A DNA stretch of 64,000 nucleotides from Cryobacterium sp. Y50 (GCF_002929805.1 NZ_PJJM01000104.1:62001-126000); one strand, 5' to 3'; numbered from the stretch's first letter, positions 7,760-16,886 are shown. Program-made: numbers and translations. The notes: generated from the letters alone by a model not told the origin.

Positions 7760-8622
7760 GCGCGCGCGGACGTAGACGCAAGGGCCACGACGACGAGCCC
7801 GAGTTCCACGACGAGCGGTGGATGGCCTCGTACATGGACATGGTCACCGTGCTGATGTGTATGTTCATCGTGCTGTTTGCCATGTCAACGGTCGACCAGA
7901 GCAAGTTTGAAAAGCTCGCCAATTCGCTCGCCACCGGTTTCGGTGCCGTCGAGGTCGGCAGCATCGACACCGCTGAAGGCGTCGTCGTCCCCGCCGAAAT
8001 GGTCGACGACGTGGCCGAAGGGTTCATCGACAAGACCCTCACCGATGCCCAACAGGCCGTGGCCGAGGTTGCCTCATTGAAAGCGACCGAAGAAAGCATC
8101 AATGCCAACCTGTCGGCCGCCGGTATGGCTGAGCGGGTGGAATTCTTTATCGACGAGCGTGGGCTGACTATGGGGCTGGTGGGAACAGACTCCTTCTTCG
8201 CCCCGGACAGCACCGCGCTTAGCGCCGTTGCCGTGGCCGTGCTGGATGCTGCCGCACCGGCCATCATCCACTCCGCACTGCAGATATCCGTTGAAGGCCA
8301 TGCCGACAAGCACGGACAGTCGGCGACCTTCGCCACAGACTGGGAGCTCTCCTCCGGGCGGGCAACCCAGGTGCTTCGGCGTCTGGTCGAGCAGGGTGGT
8401 GTCAATCCCGCCCTTATCGGCGCCGTCGGTTACGGATCGGCCAGGCCGGTGTCCCAGGGAAGCAGTCTCTCGGAGATGGCCCAGAACCGGCGCGTCGATA
8501 TTGTGCTGCTCTCCACCCTGCCCGATAGCGTGCGAGATCTGATTCCCGCGGCCGTCGATGGCACACTGTCGCAGGACACCAGCGAAACGGAAGACAGCGC
8601 CCCAGTTACATCGGGGCATTAG
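7756..8622 (+). CDS. motB: MotB flagellar stator protein with OmpA-like peptidoglycan-binding domain
   Basis: A 288-residue partner of MotA. A basic/acidic N-terminus is followed by one membrane helix (about 27-50), with the proton-carrying Asp at residue 28 (YMDMVTVLMCMF). The C-terminal OmpA/MotB domain (about 150-255) contains VEGHADKHG and QNRRVDIVLLS, which anchor the stator to peptidoglycan. The gene overlaps motA by 4 nt. A 44-nt gap separates it from fliM. Confidence 0.97.
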   Translation: MSARGRRRKGHDDEPEFHDERWMASYMDMVTVLMCMFIVLFAMSTVDQSKFEKLANSLATGFGAVEVGSIDTAEGVVVPAEMVDDVAEGFIDKTLTDAQQAVAEVASLKATEESINANLSAAGMAERVEFFIDERGLTMGLVGTDSFFAPDSTALSAVAVAVLDAAAPAIIHSALQISVEGHADKHGQSATFATDWELSSGRATQVLRRLVEQGGVNPALIGAVGYGSARPVSQGSSLSEMAQNRRVDIVLLSTLPDSVRDLIPAAVDGTLSQDTSETEDSAPVTSGH

Positions 8623-8666
8623 GCAGCATAAACGACCTTTCCTCAACTTCTAACATTTCGACGCCC

Positions 8667-9596
8667 ATGACCGATAGTGCAAACGTGACGGTCCAGGAAC
8701 AGATTCAAACAGGTGCGCCTATTAGAGCGGCCAAGTCGGTGGAGTTGTATGACTTTCGCCGGCCGACGACATTGGCGCGCGATCATGCCCGCGTCCTTGA
8801 ACTCGCCTTCGAGACATTTGCCCGCCAGTGGGGCACTCAGATCACCGCACGGGTTCGTGCGCTCTGCACGATCACCTGTGATCAGGTGCTGATGCAGACC
8901 TACGACGAATATGCCGGATCCCTGCCGTCCAAAACGGCCATGGTGCTCTGCACGATCGCCGCGCTGGAGGCCAGGTCGGTCATTCAACTGCCGACAGTGA
9001 CCGGACTGACCTGGGTGAACCACATGCTTGGCGGCAACGGTTCCCAGGTGATTCCGGCCGAGCGCAACTTCACCCCGATCGAACTCGCACTCATGCGCCA
9101 GATGATGACCGAGGCGCTCGAAGATCTGCGCTACTCATTCGGCCCGCTGCTGGTCAACGACTTCGCCGTCGAGGGTATCCAGTACAACTCGCAGTTCGCC
9201 CAGGCTGCGGCCCCGGCCGACCTGATGATCGTTGCGACCTTCTCGATTCGTATCGAACGCAACACGACAACGGCGACACTGGCCATCCCCGCCGCGGCAC
9301 TCATGCCGCAGATGGGGGAGGCCAACCCGGTGCGCATCACCACGAACTCGGCCGAATACCTGCAGGCACAGCTCGCTGCCGTTCCGGTCGATGTCGCACT
9401 TCGGCTGACCCCGGCTCGAGTGTTGCCCAGCAGAATTCTCTCCCTCATGGTCGGCGACGTGCTCCCCATCCCGCACCCTAAGCATCGCCCGCTTGATCTC
9501 GCCGTCGGAGGCCAAGCCCTGGCCCGGGCCGCCGTCGGAGCCAACGGCTCCCGCCTCGCCTGCATCGTCATCGACACCGAAGAAAGCACCTCATGA
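8667..9596 (+). CDS. fliM: FliM flagellar motor switch protein
   Basis: A 309-residue C-ring switch component. The middle CheC-like domain starts at YDFRRPTTLARDHARVLEL, the standard FliM block, and the C-terminal SpoA/FliN-like domain includes VALRLTPARVLPSRILSLMVGD. The usual N-terminal CheY-phosphate-binding peptide (LSQxEIDALL) is absent; the first 25 residues read TVQEQIQTGAPIRAAKSVE instead. The stop overlaps fliN by 4 nt. Function in the switch is secure; the route of chemotactic input is not. Confidence 0.95.
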   Translation: MTDSANVTVQEQIQTGAPIRAAKSVELYDFRRPTTLARDHARVLELAFETFARQWGTQITARVRALCTITCDQVLMQTYDEYAGSLPSKTAMVLCTIAALEARSVIQLPTVTGLTWVNHMLGGNGSQVIPAERNFTPIELALMRQMMTEALEDLRYSFGPLLVNDFAVEGIQYNSQFAQAAAPADLMIVATFSIRIERNTTTATLAIPAAALMPQMGEANPVRITTNSAEYLQAQLAAVPVDVALRLTPARVLPSRILSLMVGDVLPIPHPKHRPLDLAVGGQALARAAVGANGSRLACIVIDTEESTS

Positions 9597-10297
9597 TCTC
9601 CAACCAGTCAGTCTCCGAAGCCGCCGTCGACGCACTGCTGCGCGTTCTCCCCACGGCCGTGCCTCTGCACGCCACCGTGCACAGTGGCAGCGCCGCCCTG
9701 ACCGCCAGGTTCGGCTCCAGTGTGGTGGCCTCCTTCGTCGGGTCCAGCTCAGCCGACCTGGCCGTCGTACTCATGGATGCGTCCTCGCTCGACGCCGCGT
9801 CCGGCGCTGCTCCATCTCTCGTCTCCAGCCAGGACGTGCTACGGCCCGCGCTGGAGAGCGCGGCGAGCGTGCTCGGCATCGGTGTGCTCGGCGATTCCCG
9901 CGTCGAAGACGCCTCCGCTCTGTTCCTCGCCGACGACACCCAGGTATTCGAGCTCAGCGCCGGCGGCGTCGTGACCGGCTGGTTCGCGATTCGGCTGCGC
10001 TCCAACGGCACCATCGGCGGGGGAACGGCCACCATCAACAAGGCCGTGCTCGGCAACCTCGGCCGCATCAACAACGTCGAAATGACCCTGACCGTGGAGA
10101 TCGGCCGCACCCGCATGGCCGTTCGTGACGTACTCTCGCTCGAACCCGGTGCGGTCATTGAACTGGACCGTTCCGCCGGCGCCCCCGCCGACATTCTGCT
10201 CAATGGTCGTCTCATCGCCCATGGCGAAATCGTTGTCGTCGACCAGGACTACGCCGTACGCATCACCCAGATTCTCGACGTCGTCGAAGGCTTGTAA
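9593..10297 (+). CDS. fliN: FliN/FliY-like flagellar motor switch protein
   Basis: A 234-residue protein with three parts: an N-terminal peptide SVSEAAVDALL (about 6-16), a middle region (about 20-150) of CheC-like size, and a C-terminal SpoA domain (about 155-234) with LTVEIGRTRMAVRDVLSLE and GRLIAHGEIVVVD, diagnostic for FliN. Canonical FliN is about 100-140 residues, so this is closer to FliY in architecture. The middle region lacks an evident CheC-type ExxN phosphatase motif. It completes the C-ring with FliM and is followed 3 nt later by fliO. Confidence 0.93.
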   Translation: MISNQSVSEAAVDALLRVLPTAVPLHATVHSGSAALTARFGSSVVASFVGSSSADLAVVLMDASSLDAASGAAPSLVSSQDVLRPALESAASVLGIGVLGDSRVEDASALFLADDTQVFELSAGGVVTGWFAIRLRSNGTIGGGTATINKAVLGNLGRINNVEMTLTVEIGRTRMAVRDVLSLEPGAVIELDRSAGAPADILLNGRLIAHGEIVVVDQDYAVRITQILDVVEGL

Positions 10298-10300
10298 TAC

Positions 10301-10816
10301 ATGGACACCCTCATCGTCGCCCTGCGGGTCGTCCTCTCGCTCGGCGTGGTGTTCGGGCTGCTCTGGTACCTGCAGCGTCGCCTGGTCCAGGGCGGTCGAG
10401 CCAAGCTCTCCGCAAACCTCGTCACCGTCGTCGGCCGCGCCAACGTCGGCCAGAAGGCATCCGTAGTTGTCGTCGACGTTGACGGCCAACGTCTCATTCT
10501 TGGCGTCACCGAGCACGCCGTCAGCGTGCTGCACGGCAGCCCCGCCTCCATCGACGATGTCAGTGAAGCGGATGCCGCCGCCACGCTCACCGAGACCACT
10601 ACCGTCCCAGCTCAGTCACCAGCCGAATCCTCCGCCACCATTTTCGCCCGATCCCTCGATTCGGCCGCGTCGGATGACACCTCGACCCTCGCATTCCGCC
10701 CGCGTCGCACGGGAACACCGGCACCGAAAACCACACCTCCCTCACGCCTGGCCGGCTCGATCCTGTCCCCGGCCACCTGGACCCAGACTGCCGCCGCCCT
10801 TCGGAACGGCCGGTGA
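10301..10816 (+). CDS. fliO: FliO flagellar biosynthesis protein
   Basis: A 171-residue protein with one N-terminal membrane helix (about 4-22, ending LWYLQRRL) and a small cytoplasmic domain (about 35-75) with VGQKASVVVVDVDGQRLILG and VTEHAVSVLH, the usual FliO core. FliO assists assembly of the FliP ring of the export gate. The C-terminal half is a low-complexity Thr/Ser/Pro/Ala tail. The gene lies between fliN and fliP and overlaps fliP by 4 nt. Confidence 0.9.
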   Translation: MDTLIVALRVVLSLGVVFGLLWYLQRRLVQGGRAKLSANLVTVVGRANVGQKASVVVVDVDGQRLILGVTEHAVSVLHGSPASIDDVSEADAAATLTETTTVPAQSPAESSATIFARSLDSAASDDTSTLAFRPRRTGTPAPKTTPPSRLAGSILSPATWTQTAAALRNGR

Positions 10817-11682
10817 GCGCCGTACTCTCGCGGTCGACCAACCGCGGCAACGTCGCGCGCGTCGGCATCCTGATTCTCTTCGCCATCGTGATCACGGCCG
10901 TCTTCCTCTGGCTCGGCGCTCACCCGTCCCACGCCGTGACGGTCGACCCGACCGCACCGACCGCACCGACCGACCCGACCGACCCGACCAACCCCGACGA
11001 CAACGGCGGCGGCGGCCTGAGCGTCGACATCAACGGCCCCAACGGCGCGCCGTCCTCGGCCATCGTCACCCTGCTCGGAATTACGTTGCTCTCGGTCGCC
11101 CCGGCGTTACTGCTCATGATGACGAGTTTCACCAAGATCTTCGTCGTACTCGCGATGACCCGCAACGCCCTGGCCCTGCCGTCGATCCCGCCGAACCAGG
11201 TGCTCGCTGGACTGGCTCTGTTCCTGTCGCTGTTCATCATGTCGCCGGTGCTCACCGACATCAACAGCGTCGCCCTGCAGCCCTACCTCGACGGCACCAT
11301 GACCTTCACCGATGCCCTCAACCTCGGCTCCGAGCCGCTGCGGCAATTCATGTTGGCCAACACCCGCGGTGAAGACCTCGCGCTAATGACCAGGGCGGCC
11401 GACCAGCCGAACCCGGACAACCCCGATGACGTGACCCTGTTGACGCTCATCCCGGCGTTCATGATCTCCGAGCTGCGCGCTGCCTTCATCATCGGCTTCG
11501 TCATCTTCATCCCGTTCCTGGTCATCGACATCGTGGTCTCGGCCGCTCTCATGTCTATGGGCATGATGATGCTCCCACCGGTCATGATCTCGCTGCCTTT
11601 CAAAATTTTGCTGTTCATTCTCGTCGACGGTTGGGGGCTCATCATCACCTCGCTCATCGGCAGTTATCAGATGGTCACATGA
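10813..11682 (+). CDS. fliP: FliP export-gate membrane protein
   Basis: A 289-residue core subunit of the FliPQR export channel. A signal-like hydrophobic segment (about 17-36) is followed by a Pro/Thr/Asp-rich linker (about 45-75) and then the conserved body: TSFTKIFVVLAMTRNAL, PPNQVLAGLALFLS, the FIPFLVIDIVVSAALMSMGM helix and the C-terminal VDGWGLIITSLI. The linker is encoded by 9-bp repeats and is unusual for FliP. Start is GTG, overlapping fliO by 4 nt; the stop overlaps fliQ by 4 nt. Confidence 0.97.
   Translation: MSAVLSRSTNRGNVARVGILILFAIVITAVFLWLGAHPSHAVTVDPTAPTAPTDPTDPTNPDDNGGGGLSVDINGPNGAPSSAIVTLLGITLLSVAPALLLMMTSFTKIFVVLAMTRNALALPSIPPNQVLAGLALFLSLFIMSPVLTDINSVALQPYLDGTMTFTDALNLGSEPLRQFMLANTRGEDLALMTRAADQPNPDNPDDVTLLTLIPAFMISELRAAFIIGFVIFIPFLVIDIVVSAALMSMGMMMLPPVMISLPFKILLFILVDGWGLIITSLIGSYQMVT
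10948..10992 (+). repeat. 9-bp tandem repeat (x5) inside fliP
   Basis: Units CCGACCGCA, CCGACCGCA, CCGACCGAC, CCGACCGAC and CCGACCAAC lie in frame and encode Pro-Thr-Ala/Asp/Asn units between the signal-like helix and the FliP core. The unit resembles the fliK repeat in sequence and length. Confidence 0.9.
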
Positions 11683-11954
11683 ATACCAATGCGGTTCTCG
11701 ACATCGGCCTGCAGGCCCTCATTCTCGCCGCCAAGCTATCGGCGCCGATGCTCATCACCGCGCTGGTCGTCGGCTTCGCCATCTCGCTGCTGCAGTCGAT
11801 CACCCAGATCCAGGAAGTCACCCTCTCCTTCGTGCCCAAGGCCATCGCGGTCTCCTTCGCGCTGCTGATCTGCGGGCACTGGATGATTGCAGAGTCCATA
11901 GCCTTCACCAACCAGATGTTTGAGAAGATCCCCTCCCTCCTCGGGGGTGGCTGA
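11679..11954 (+). CDS. fliQ: FliQ export-gate membrane protein
   Basis: A 91-residue protein with two membrane helices (about 16-37 and 54-72), matching the standard FliQ size. Conserved segments are PMLITALVVGFAISLLQSIT and the following QIQEVTLSFVPK. Four copies pack around FliP and FliR in the export channel. The ATG at 11679 overlaps the fliP stop (ATGA); the frame extends upstream into fliP but that portion is a shadow. The next gene starts immediately after the stop. Confidence 0.97.
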   Translation: MNTNAVLDIGLQALILAAKLSAPMLITALVVGFAISLLQSITQIQEVTLSFVPKAIAVSFALLICGHWMIAESIAFTNQMFEKIPSLLGGG

Positions 11955-12713
11955 GTGGAATTCGTTCTCAACTACGCCTGGATCGAAGCGGTCATGCTGT
12001 CCGGTGTGCGCATGGTGGCGTTCATCGTCATTGCGCCGCCGTTCTCCTACAACGCGATTCCGTTGCGCATTAAAGGGATGCTCGCGGTCGCGTTCGCCCT
12101 GGCCATGTCCTCGCGCGTCGCCGATGGCTACGTGTCGCAGAACACGGCGGGCTTCATGGGCGCCCTCGTGCTCGAAATCGTGGTTGGCGCGTTGCTCGGC
12201 TTTCTGGTCTACCTCGTCTTCGCCGCCGTGCAGTCCGCCGGTGGCCTCATCGACATGTTCAGCGGATTCCAGATGGCCCAGGGCTTCGACCCTCAGGCCA
12301 TGGTCAACGGCGCCCAGTTCACCCGACTGTTTCAGATGACCGCCCTCGCCCTCATGTTCGCCTCCGGCGCCTACCAACTCATCATCGGCGGCCTCGCCCG
12401 CAGCTTCACCGCTATTCCGCTCGGCGGCGGCATCGACTTCGCCGACCCTGCGCAGACGCTCGTCGCGGCCGTCACCCAAATGTTCCTCGCGTCCGTGCAG
12501 ATCGCCGGCCCGCTGCTCGTGGTGCTTTTTCTAGCGGATGCCGGCCTCGGCTTGCTCACGCGCGTCGCCCCGGCGCTCAACGCCTTCGCCCTCGGCTTTC
12601 CGCTCAAGATTCTCATCACCCTGACCCTCGCGGCGACCGTGTTCGTTGCCCTCCCGCAGATCGTGTCCTCGCTCACCGGCGAGGCGCTCGATGCACTCAT
12701 GGGGGTGCAATAA
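11955..12713 (+). CDS. fliR: FliR export-gate membrane protein
   Basis: A 252-residue polytopic membrane protein, the single-copy subunit closing the FliPQR gate. Typical FliR segments are present: VRMVAFIVIAPPFSYNAIPL, GGLIDMFSGFQMAQGFDPQ and LNAFALGFPLKILITLTL. Five or six membrane helices are apparent. The start is GTG directly after the fliQ stop, and flhB starts directly after its own stop, a gene order shared with many bacteria. Confidence 0.97.
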   Translation: MEFVLNYAWIEAVMLSGVRMVAFIVIAPPFSYNAIPLRIKGMLAVAFALAMSSRVADGYVSQNTAGFMGALVLEIVVGALLGFLVYLVFAAVQSAGGLIDMFSGFQMAQGFDPQAMVNGAQFTRLFQMTALALMFASGAYQLIIGGLARSFTAIPLGGGIDFADPAQTLVAAVTQMFLASVQIAGPLLVVLFLADAGLGLLTRVAPALNAFALGFPLKILITLTLAATVFVALPQIVSSLTGEALDALMGVQ

Positions 12714-13895
12714 ATGGCTGAGGACTCCGGCGAAAAGACCGAACTAGCCACCCCCAAGCGCATGAAGGAGGTGCGCGAAAAGGGGCAGCTCTCCAAATCT
12801 CAGGACATCACGGCTTGGCTTGGCGTCGGCGCGGCCGCCCTCATGCTACCCACCACGATCGAGCGGGGCGCGGCAGCGGGCACCGACCAGATGTTCATGA
12901 TCGGCACCCTCGCGGCCACCCCGAACACCGACGTGGCCGTGCAGGCGCTCGGCAGCGGGCTGGTCTCGATGGCCGAGGTGCTGACCCCGTTCTTCGTCGT
13001 GGTCCTGGTGGTCGTGCTCGGCGGAGCAGCGCTGCAGGGCGGCATCCACTTTAAGAAGTTCACGGGAAAATACGAGCAGTTCAACGTCATCACCGGCATG
13101 AAGCGGGTATTCGGCGGCCAGGCACTGTGGGAAGGCGTCAAGGTTCTGGCCAAGACCGCCGTCGTCGGCTTCGTGCTGTACATGGTCATTCAGGGCCTTA
13201 TGCCGGTGCTGATGACTGCGGGCGGACTCCCCGTGTCGGAGCTTATGAAAGCAGCGTCGGACGGCGCGGCAGCACTCCTGCAGGCCGCCGTCGTTGCCGG
13301 TCTCGTGCTTGCCGCCGCCGACGTCTTCGTGGTCATGCGGCGCAACCGCAAGAAAACCCGTATGTCCGTGAAAGAGGTCAAGGATGAGAGCAAGGCCGCC
13401 GAGGGCGACCCGCTGATCAAATCCCAGCGTCGGTCTCGTCAGATCATGATGAGCCGCAACCGTATGATTTCTGCGGTAGCGGATGCTGATGTCGTGTTGG
13501 TCAACCCGACTCACGTTGCCGTCGCGCTCAAGTACGAACCGGGCCGGTCAGCGCCGCGGGTTGTCGCCAAGGGACTCGGCCACGTGGCCGCCCGCATCCG
13601 TGAGCAGGCCGACACCGACCGGGTGCCGATCGTGCAGGACATCCCCCTGGCCAGGGCCCTGCACGCGGCCTGCGAGATCGGTGAGGAGATTCCCGCCGAT
13701 ATGTACAACGCTGTGGCCCGAGTGCTTGCCTTCGTGATGGCCCTGAAAGCCCGCGGCAGTACCGGGGCCGGCGTACACACCATGTCCTCGCCGTTCGGCG
13801 GCGCCCGCCCGATGCCCTCAAGCCAAACTCAGACCAACCAGACTCAGACCAACCAGACTCAGACCAACCAGACTCAGACAGCCGGAGGCCGTTGA
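12714..13895 (+). CDS. flhB: FlhB export-switch protein
   Basis: A 393-residue protein with four membrane helices followed by a cytoplasmic domain containing the autocleavage site NPTH (VLVNPTHVAVAL). Cleavage there switches export from rod/hook to filament substrates in response to FliK. The N-terminus SGEKTELATPKRMKEVREKG is the family signature. The last 20 or so residues are an added QTQTN-repeat tail encoded by a 15-bp tandem repeat, not part of the usual FlhB fold. Confidence 0.97.
   Translation: MAEDSGEKTELATPKRMKEVREKGQLSKSQDITAWLGVGAAALMLPTTIERGAAAGTDQMFMIGTLAATPNTDVAVQALGSGLVSMAEVLTPFFVVVLVVVLGGAALQGGIHFKKFTGKYEQFNVITGMKRVFGGQALWEGVKVLAKTAVVGFVLYMVIQGLMPVLMTAGGLPVSELMKAASDGAAALLQAAVVAGLVLAAADVFVVMRRNRKKTRMSVKEVKDESKAAEGDPLIKSQRRSRQIMMSRNRMISAVADADVVLVNPTHVAVALKYEPGRSAPRVVAKGLGHVAARIREQADTDRVPIVQDIPLARALHAACEIGEEIPADMYNAVARVLAFVMALKARGSTGAGVHTMSSPFGGARPMPSSQTQTNQTQTNQTQTNQTQTAGGR
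13824..13880 (+). repeat. 15-bp tandem repeat (x3.8) at the flhB 3' end
   Basis: Units begin at 13824, 13839, 13854 and 13869 (last one partial) with the sequence CAGACTCAGACCAAC; each encodes Gln-Thr-Gln-Thr-Asn. The first unit starts CAA instead of CAG. The near-identity of the units suggests recent expansion by slippage. Confidence 0.95.
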
Positions 13896-13896
13896 C

Positions 13897-15948
13897 GTGA
13901 ATAAGAACCTCGCAAAACTCGCCGTTCCAGTCGGCGTGGTCGGCATCATTTTGCTGTTGGTCGTCCCCATCCCGGCGATTCTGCTCGACATTCTGATCAT
14001 CGTCAACATCATGCTCGGCCTGGTCACCCTGCTCACGACCATGTTCGTCAAGAAGCCCCTGGAATTCTCGGTCTTCCCGTCGCTGCTGCTCGTGGCGACC
14101 CTGTTTCGACTCGGTCTCAACGTCGCATCCACCCGTCTGGTGCTCGGCGACGCGTACGCCGGGCAGGTTATCGAGGCCTTCGGTCACGTCGCCGTCGGCG
14201 GCTCGATCATCATCGGCTCGGTCATCTTTCTCATCCTCGTGGTCATTCAGTTCGTCGTGGTCACCAAGGGTGCTGAGCGCGTCGCCGAGGTCGGTGCCCG
14301 ATTCACCCTCGATGCCATGCCGGGCAAGCAGATGGCGATCGACGCCGACCTGAGTGCCGGCCTGATCACCGATGCCGAGGCCAAGGCCCGCCGCGCCGAG
14401 GTCTCCGCCGAAGCCGACTTCTACGGCGCCATGGATGGCGCATCGAAGTTCGTCAAGGGTGACGCCATCGCCGGCCTCATCATCATCATCATCAACCTGG
14501 TCGGTGGCATCGCTATCGGCATGCTGCAGCGCGGCATGGAAATCGGCGACGCCCTCAACACCTATGCGCTGCTCACCATCGGTGACGGCCTGGTCACCCA
14601 GATTCCCGCACTCCTGATGGCCGTCTCCACCGGCATGATCGTCACCCGGTCCAATGCAGAGACCGACATCGGGTCGACGGCATCCGCTCAGCTGACACAG
14701 TCGCGCGTGGCCCTGGTCATCGCCGGCGGCGCTGCCATTCTGATGGCGATCATTCCCGGCATGCCGGTGCTGCCGTTTCTGATCGTCGGTGGAACCCTCA
14801 TCGTGGTGGCGCAGCGACTGAAGGTGCGTGAGGCGAGTACCGTCGCCACTGCGGCCGCGAGTGAAGCGGCAGAGAAGAGCGTGGCCAAGACCGACACGAC
14901 CGAGGACTTAATCGAGCAAATGCGGGTGCATGCGCTGGAGATTATGCTCGCCCCTGACCTCGTCGATATCGTCTCGGGAGCCTCGGACGACCTGCTCGCC
15001 CGGGTGCGCGGCCTGCGGCGCAAAATCGCCATGGACCTCGGCGTTGTCGTGCCGCCGGTGCGCACCAGGGACAGCGTCGACCTGCCCTCGTCAACCTATG
15101 TCATTCGCATCGCCGGCGTCGAATACGGCCGTGGAATTGCCCCGGCCGGCAAAGTGCTCGCGCTCGGTGACTTTCTCGACACCCTGCCCGGCGTCGAAAC
15201 CGTGGAGCCCGTCTTCGGACTGTCCGGCAAATGGGTGCCGAGCGAGATGCGGCACAGCGCCGAGATGACCGGCGCCACCGTGATCGACCGGGTGTCCGTC
15301 GTGGTGACCCACCTGTCCTCGATCATCACGATCAATGCGGCCCGGCTGCTCACCCGCGAAGACGTACGGGTGCTCACCGACGGCGTCAAGCAGGTCAACC
15401 CTTCATCGGTCGACGATCTGATTCCCGGCCTGCTGTCCCTCGCCGAGGTGCAGCGGGTACTCCAGGGACTGCTGATCGAGCAGATCCCCATCAACGACCT
15501 GCCCCGCATCTACGAGGCCCTGTCCCTGCGCGCAAAAACCTCGAACGACCCGGAAGGCCTGATCGAGGCCGCCCGCATGGCCCTCGGACCGGCGCTGACC
15601 GCGCAATACCTCGACGGCGCCGTGCTGCGCGTGATCATGATCGAGCCGACTCTGGAGCAAAGCATGCTCGAGGGAATGCGCCCCTCCGATCAGGGAACCC
15701 AGATACTCATGGACCCGGCCCGCATCGAAACTGTGCTCTCCTCGGTGCGAGCCTCGGTGGCCACGGTCGAAGCGAGCGGAGTGTCGGCCGTGCTGGTCTG
15801 CGCTCCAGCACTGCGCCCAGCCATCCGCCGGCTGGTCTCCACCCAGACCGGCGGACTTCCGGTGCTGTCTTACCAGGAAGTCACCTCCGCGAACGTCACC
15901 ATTGAGACGGTAGGTGTGGTTCGTGGAACCGACTCGATTTCTGCTTGA
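13897..15948 (+). CDS. flhA: FlhA export-gate protein
   Basis: A 683-residue protein with about eight N-terminal membrane helices (to about 310) and a large cytoplasmic domain (about 325-683) that docks export chaperones. The FHIPEP signature region ARFTLDAMPGKQMAIDADLS is intact. Length matches the family (about 690). The start is GTG, one base after the flhB stop. Its 3' end overlaps the next gene by about 26 nt in another frame. Confidence 0.97.
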   Translation: MNKNLAKLAVPVGVVGIILLLVVPIPAILLDILIIVNIMLGLVTLLTTMFVKKPLEFSVFPSLLLVATLFRLGLNVASTRLVLGDAYAGQVIEAFGHVAVGGSIIIGSVIFLILVVIQFVVVTKGAERVAEVGARFTLDAMPGKQMAIDADLSAGLITDAEAKARRAEVSAEADFYGAMDGASKFVKGDAIAGLIIIIINLVGGIAIGMLQRGMEIGDALNTYALLTIGDGLVTQIPALLMAVSTGMIVTRSNAETDIGSTASAQLTQSRVALVIAGGAAILMAIIPGMPVLPFLIVGGTLIVVAQRLKVREASTVATAAASEAAEKSVAKTDTTEDLIEQMRVHALEIMLAPDLVDIVSGASDDLLARVRGLRRKIAMDLGVVVPPVRTRDSVDLPSSTYVIRIAGVEYGRGIAPAGKVLALGDFLDTLPGVETVEPVFGLSGKWVPSEMRHSAEMTGATVIDRVSVVVTHLSSIITINAARLLTREDVRVLTDGVKQVNPSSVDDLIPGLLSLAEVQRVLQGLLIEQIPINDLPRIYEALSLRAKTSNDPEGLIEAARMALGPALTAQYLDGAVLRVIMIEPTLEQSMLEGMRPSDQGTQILMDPARIETVLSSVRASVATVEASGVSAVLVCAPALRPAIRRLVSTQTGGLPVLSYQEVTSANVTIETVGVVRGTDSISA

Positions 15949-16870
15949 GGGAGCGACCATGCGCGAGGTGCAGGAGCGGGTCCTGCTCGTGCACGGTCGG
16001 CACGCGGTCATCATCGCGGCCGAACGGGTCACCGTCGGTGGCATTCGCGGCTTCTTCGCGCGCCAACACTATGAGGTCACCGTCGAGGTGCCCGCGCCGG
16101 AATCGCAACGACGCTCGGCCCATTCCGGGCTCGATCTGAACAAGCGCCTCGGAATCGCCGCGCTGCTCGACGACGCCGACGATGCCGAATACGAAATCGC
16201 CCGCACCGGCCCGCAGCTGTCAACGGCTTCGGACGGCTTCGCGGCCCTCATGGACGAGCTGACCTTTGCGACGACGCGTCCGTCAGCGATGCCGGCCAGC
16301 GCCGAGTACGCGGGCGGCGGGCCCCCGTCAGCGCCCGGTCCCAGCCTGGTCAGCACCCTCCCGGTTCCCGCGCCGCTCACTCGACCGGGCGATCTCGTAC
16401 TGATTCTCGGGCTTGGTGAGGACCCGTTCACCATTGCGCGCCTGATGCAACGGCTCGCCGGGGGTGGTGATGTGTTGGCCAGCGGTACCGTCGTCGGTCC
16501 CGATCGAGTGGATGACCGGCGCAGCGCTCGCGCGGCCCGTGCCCGCGGGGTCGAAACGGGCTGCAGCGCCTTCATCGCTTTCGGCATCGACCCGGCCTCC
16601 GACGCGGAGGCCCGTGCAGCCGACCTCGAGGCGATCGGCGCCGACCAGATCTGGGTCGTTGTGGACGCCGGACGCAAGAGCGAGGACAGCACGCGCTGGG
16701 TGAACATGGTCAACGCGGTCGTTCCGATCGACGCCGTCGCGGCCATCGGCCGACACTTCACGACCACACCGACCTCCGTTGAATCGTTCGGGCTTCCCGT
16801 GGAATGGATGGACGGCCGCGTAACCGCGCCGCCGAGTGGACGACGGGCGGCACGTCCGGGGCAGGCCTAA
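15923..16870 (+). CDS. FlhF-like protein lacking the P-loop
   Basis: About 315 residues in the position where flhF follows flhA. The N-terminus RFLLEGATMREVQERVLLVHG and a C-terminal block IDAVAAIGRHFTTTPTSVES then FGLPVEWMDGR fit FlhF-type proteins. However, the segment where the SRP-GTPase P-loop (GxxGxGKT) is expected reads LVLILGLGEDPFTIARL, without the Lys/Thr needed for GTP binding. It is therefore probably not a GTPase. Starts at GTG 15914 or 15923 are both possible; both overlap flhA. csrA follows 16 nt later. Confidence 0.7.
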   Translation: MEPTRFLLEGATMREVQERVLLVHGRHAVIIAAERVTVGGIRGFFARQHYEVTVEVPAPESQRRSAHSGLDLNKRLGIAALLDDADDAEYEIARTGPQLSTASDGFAALMDELTFATTRPSAMPASAEYAGGGPPSAPGPSLVSTLPVPAPLTRPGDLVLILGLGEDPFTIARLMQRLAGGGDVLASGTVVGPDRVDDRRSARAARARGVETGCSAFIAFGIDPASDAEARAADLEAIGADQIWVVVDAGRKSEDSTRWVNMVNAVVPIDAVAAIGRHFTTTPTSVESFGLPVEWMDGRVTAPPSGRRAARPGQA

Positions 16871-16886
16871 AGGATAGGCTTGAACA

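Noticed and set aside
13511-13783. Several small - strand frames inside flhB and flhA
   Set aside because: They are short, lack ribosome-binding sites and lie entirely within well-supported + strand genes.
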